Source of the DNA: Flavobacteriaceae bacterium
GTDB taxonomy: Bacteria; Bacteroidota; Bacteroidia; Flavobacteriales; Flavobacteriaceae
DNA: 8,105 nucleotides
Assembly (NCBI GenBank): GCA_013042255.1
Contig: JABDQK010000020.1
Location: 1-8,105 of the forward strand
Reading direction: 5' to 3'
Below are positions 7,075-8,105 of the stretch, piece after piece; the stretch's first letter is position 1; each line of letters starts with the position of its first letter. The translations under genes and the position numbers were made by a program. A model generated the notes under the pieces. That model ran no database searches. It worked only from the letters and a program-made list of their open reading frames with translations, and was not told where the DNA came from.

Positions 7075-7106
7075 GTTGCCTGAAGTAGTCTTAATATGTA
7101 TTTTTG
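7075..7106 (+). promoter_or_regulatory. Promoter of the membrane-protein gene at 7130
   Basis: GTTG (7075-7078, three of four matching TTTG) is followed after 20 bases by TATTTTTG (7099-7106), a full match to TAnnTTTG. Transcription would begin around 7112, leaving a leader of about 18 bases that carries AAGGAAAAG ahead of the ATG at 7130. The TTG of the -33 element is also the possible upstream start codon of the same frame, which argues against that start. Confidence 0.6.
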
Positions 7107-7129
7107 TGAAAATTGCTAAAAGGAAAAGA

Positions 7130-7849
7130 ATGTTATTACCAAGAACGAATATCGAGGAAAAACTCGCCCTCGAGATGCGAAGGGACGGATCTCAGGAGGT
7201 ACTCATCGAAGCCGTCTATCAATTTCTCAAAGAAGACAACGCCAAAGAAGAGCAAATTCAAAAGCGTCTGGAAGGATCGCGGAAAGGCGTTGAAAATCGC
7301 TTTTGCTTCGACCTTCTCGAAACAGACAAAATCTATCATCTGGATCAGATAAAGAAGATCTGCATAGATTATCGCTTGCGTTTTCTCGATTCAAAATACT
7401 TCAAAGGTGAAATTCCTCAGGAGGGGATATCAAAAATAAAGGCGCTTGAAAAAGATCATGGGATTTCCATTGAGGGCTTTAAAATAGTAGCGCCATCAAA
7501 ACTATTCCGCTTAGAAGACAAAGACGACCCCTTGTTATTTGCCCCTATTGGCAACGGTTATTACTATTTAATTCATCGTTGGGGAAATGACCTGCATCCA
7601 CTTAGAAAACTGATGGCCTGGCCGTTTAAAAATATAGTAAACCTCACCATGCTGGTTTTGCTGATTTCTTTTTTTGCCACTCAGCTGGTGCCTGAAGGAC
7701 TCTTTTCAAAAAGCAGTACTCAGGCTGAATTCTGGATTATCTTTTTCTTCATGTTTAAGTCGATTGCATCCGTGGTGATATTCTACGGCTTCGCCCTGGG
7801 TAAAAACTTTAATCCTGCGATCTGGAACAGCAAGTATTTTAACGCTTAA
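7130..7849 (+). CDS. Conserved protein of unknown function with two C-terminal membrane helices
   Basis: From ATG 7130 the product has 239 residues. The frame is open back to a TTG at 7076, but that TTG lies in the predicted -33 element and the extra 18 residues would be encoded by the promoter, so the ATG, preceded by AGGAAAAGA, is preferred. Residues 1-165 look soluble: a charged helical N-terminus (about 1-55), then a mixed domain with RLRFLDSKYFKGEIPQE and DDPLLFAPIGNGYYYLIHRWG (132-152). Two hydrophobic segments at about 169-187 and 201-222 should be a membrane hairpin, with a short hydrophilic tail ending NPAIWNSKYFNA. I recall similar hypothetical proteins as common in Flavobacteriia, without a known role. 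There is no signal peptide, so the large N-terminal part is probably cytoplasmic. It is a single-gene unit with its own promoter and terminator, and no neighbour suggests a function. Confidence 0.85.
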   Translation: MLLPRTNIEEKLALEMRRDGSQEVLIEAVYQFLKEDNAKEEQIQKRLEGSRKGVENRFCFDLLETDKIYHLDQIKKICIDYRLRFLDSKYFKGEIPQEGISKIKALEKDHGISIEGFKIVAPSKLFRLEDKDDPLLFAPIGNGYYYLIHRWGNDLHPLRKLMAWPFKNIVNLTMLVLLISFFATQLVPEGLFSKSSTQAEFWIIFFFMFKSIASVVIFYGFALGKNFNPAIWNSKYFNA

Positions 7850-7864
7850 GTTGTTGATCGATAC

Positions 7865-7895
7865 AAAAAAAAGCATTCGATTGAATGCTTTTTTT
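7865..7895. terminator. Bidirectional rho-independent terminator
   Basis: GCATTC (7873-7878) pairs with GAATGC (7883-7888) around a GATT loop, flanked by eight As before and seven Ts after. Both strands therefore read as hairpin plus U-run. It lies between the converging ends of the membrane-protein gene (7849) and the ABC-F gene (7911), serving both. Confidence 0.92.
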
Positions 7896-7910
7896 ATGCC
7901 CGGAAATTAT

Positions 7911-8105
7911 CTAAGCAGGGACGCTGTACATTTTTTCCCGTAACTCCTTGATGCTTTTATCCGACATATAATCATCAAAGCTCAGATAACGATCAATAGT
8001 TTGCTTGGGTGTAAGTTCCACTATCCTGTTAGCTACTGTTTGGGCAAATTGGTGATCGTGGGTAGTAAAAAGTACCGTCCCTTTAAAGTTCTTAAGCGAA
8101 TTGTT
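7911..8105 (-). CDS. ABC-F family ATPase, C-terminal 64 residues (runs off the right edge)
   Basis: The minus strand from the right edge to a TAG at 7911-7913 is open and in frame, encoding NNSLKNFKGTVLFTTHDHQF and onward to a tail KSIKELREKMYSVPA. The stretch GTVLFTTHDHQFAQTVANRIVEL is the end of an ABC ATPase domain: the beta strand, the H-loop histidine in TTHDHQF, and the following helix. The short acidic tail after ITPxxxIDRY-like sequence (here LTPKQTIDRYLSFDDYMSD) resembles the end of YbiT-like ABC-F proteins, soluble ATPases that act on the ribosome in translation, rather than a transporter subunit. The Walker A, Q-loop and signature motifs lie outside the window, so the subfamily is tentative. 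Confidence 0.82.
   Translation of the reverse strand, partial: NNSLKNFKGTVLFTTHDHQFAQTVANRIVELTPKQTIDRYLSFDDYMSDKSIKELREKMYSVPA

Noticed and set aside
7076..7129. N-terminal extension of the membrane protein from a TTG start
   Set aside because: It overlaps both elements of a good promoter and reads as an unlikely basic/hydrophobic mix; ATG 7130 has a better ribosome binding context.

Overview
The window looks like chromosomal DNA of a Bacteroidetes bacterium, most likely a member of the Flavobacteriaceae. This rests on Bacteroidetes-type promoters (TTTG, about 20 bases, then TAnnTTTG), weak or absent Shine-Dalgarno sequences, a stand-alone pheT not joined to pheS, a short LeuA, and proteins typical of the group (a TlpA-like lipoprotein and a conserved two-helix membrane protein). 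The genus cannot be told from the sequence. No transposon, phage gene, CRISPR array, tRNA or rRNA is visible, and no gene looks broken apart from the two cut by the window edges.

Layout. (1) Positions 1-116, minus strand: the first 38 residues of an uncharacterised protein. (2) Positions 117-262: a divergent regulatory gap. It holds a 27-base inverted repeat, a candidate leucine-rich leader peptide (MLNTLKSILTL) and a candidate promoter. (3) Positions 263-2556, plus strand: leuA and leuB, two bases apart, closed by a strong hairpin terminator. They encode the first and third enzymes of leucine synthesis; leuC and leuD are not in the window. (4) Positions 2609-3829, minus strand: a TlpA/thioredoxin-type lipoprotein with two copies of a roughly 107-residue N-terminal unit. 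(5) Positions 3959-6382, plus strand: pheT, behind a consensus-perfect promoter. (6) Positions 6388-6936, minus strand: a secreted fasciclin-domain protein that converges on pheT with a gap of only 5 bases. (7) Positions 6937-7129: a divergent gap with two direct-repeat pairs of 11-base period and a good promoter. (8) Positions 7130-7849, plus strand: a conserved protein of unknown function with two membrane helices. (9) A symmetric A/T-flanked terminator, then the last 64 codons of an ABC-F ATPase on the minus strand (7911-8105).

How the genes relate. Only leuA-leuB form a clear operon. The others are single-gene units in alternating orientation: housekeeping (pheT, ABC-F) and envelope (TlpA-like lipoprotein, FAS1) genes with no evident shared pathway. 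I see no convincing undescribed multi-gene system. The points most worth a second look are the leu leader region, the missing leucine-feedback domain of LeuA, the duplicated domain of the lipoprotein, and the unknown membrane protein with its repeat-bearing upstream region.
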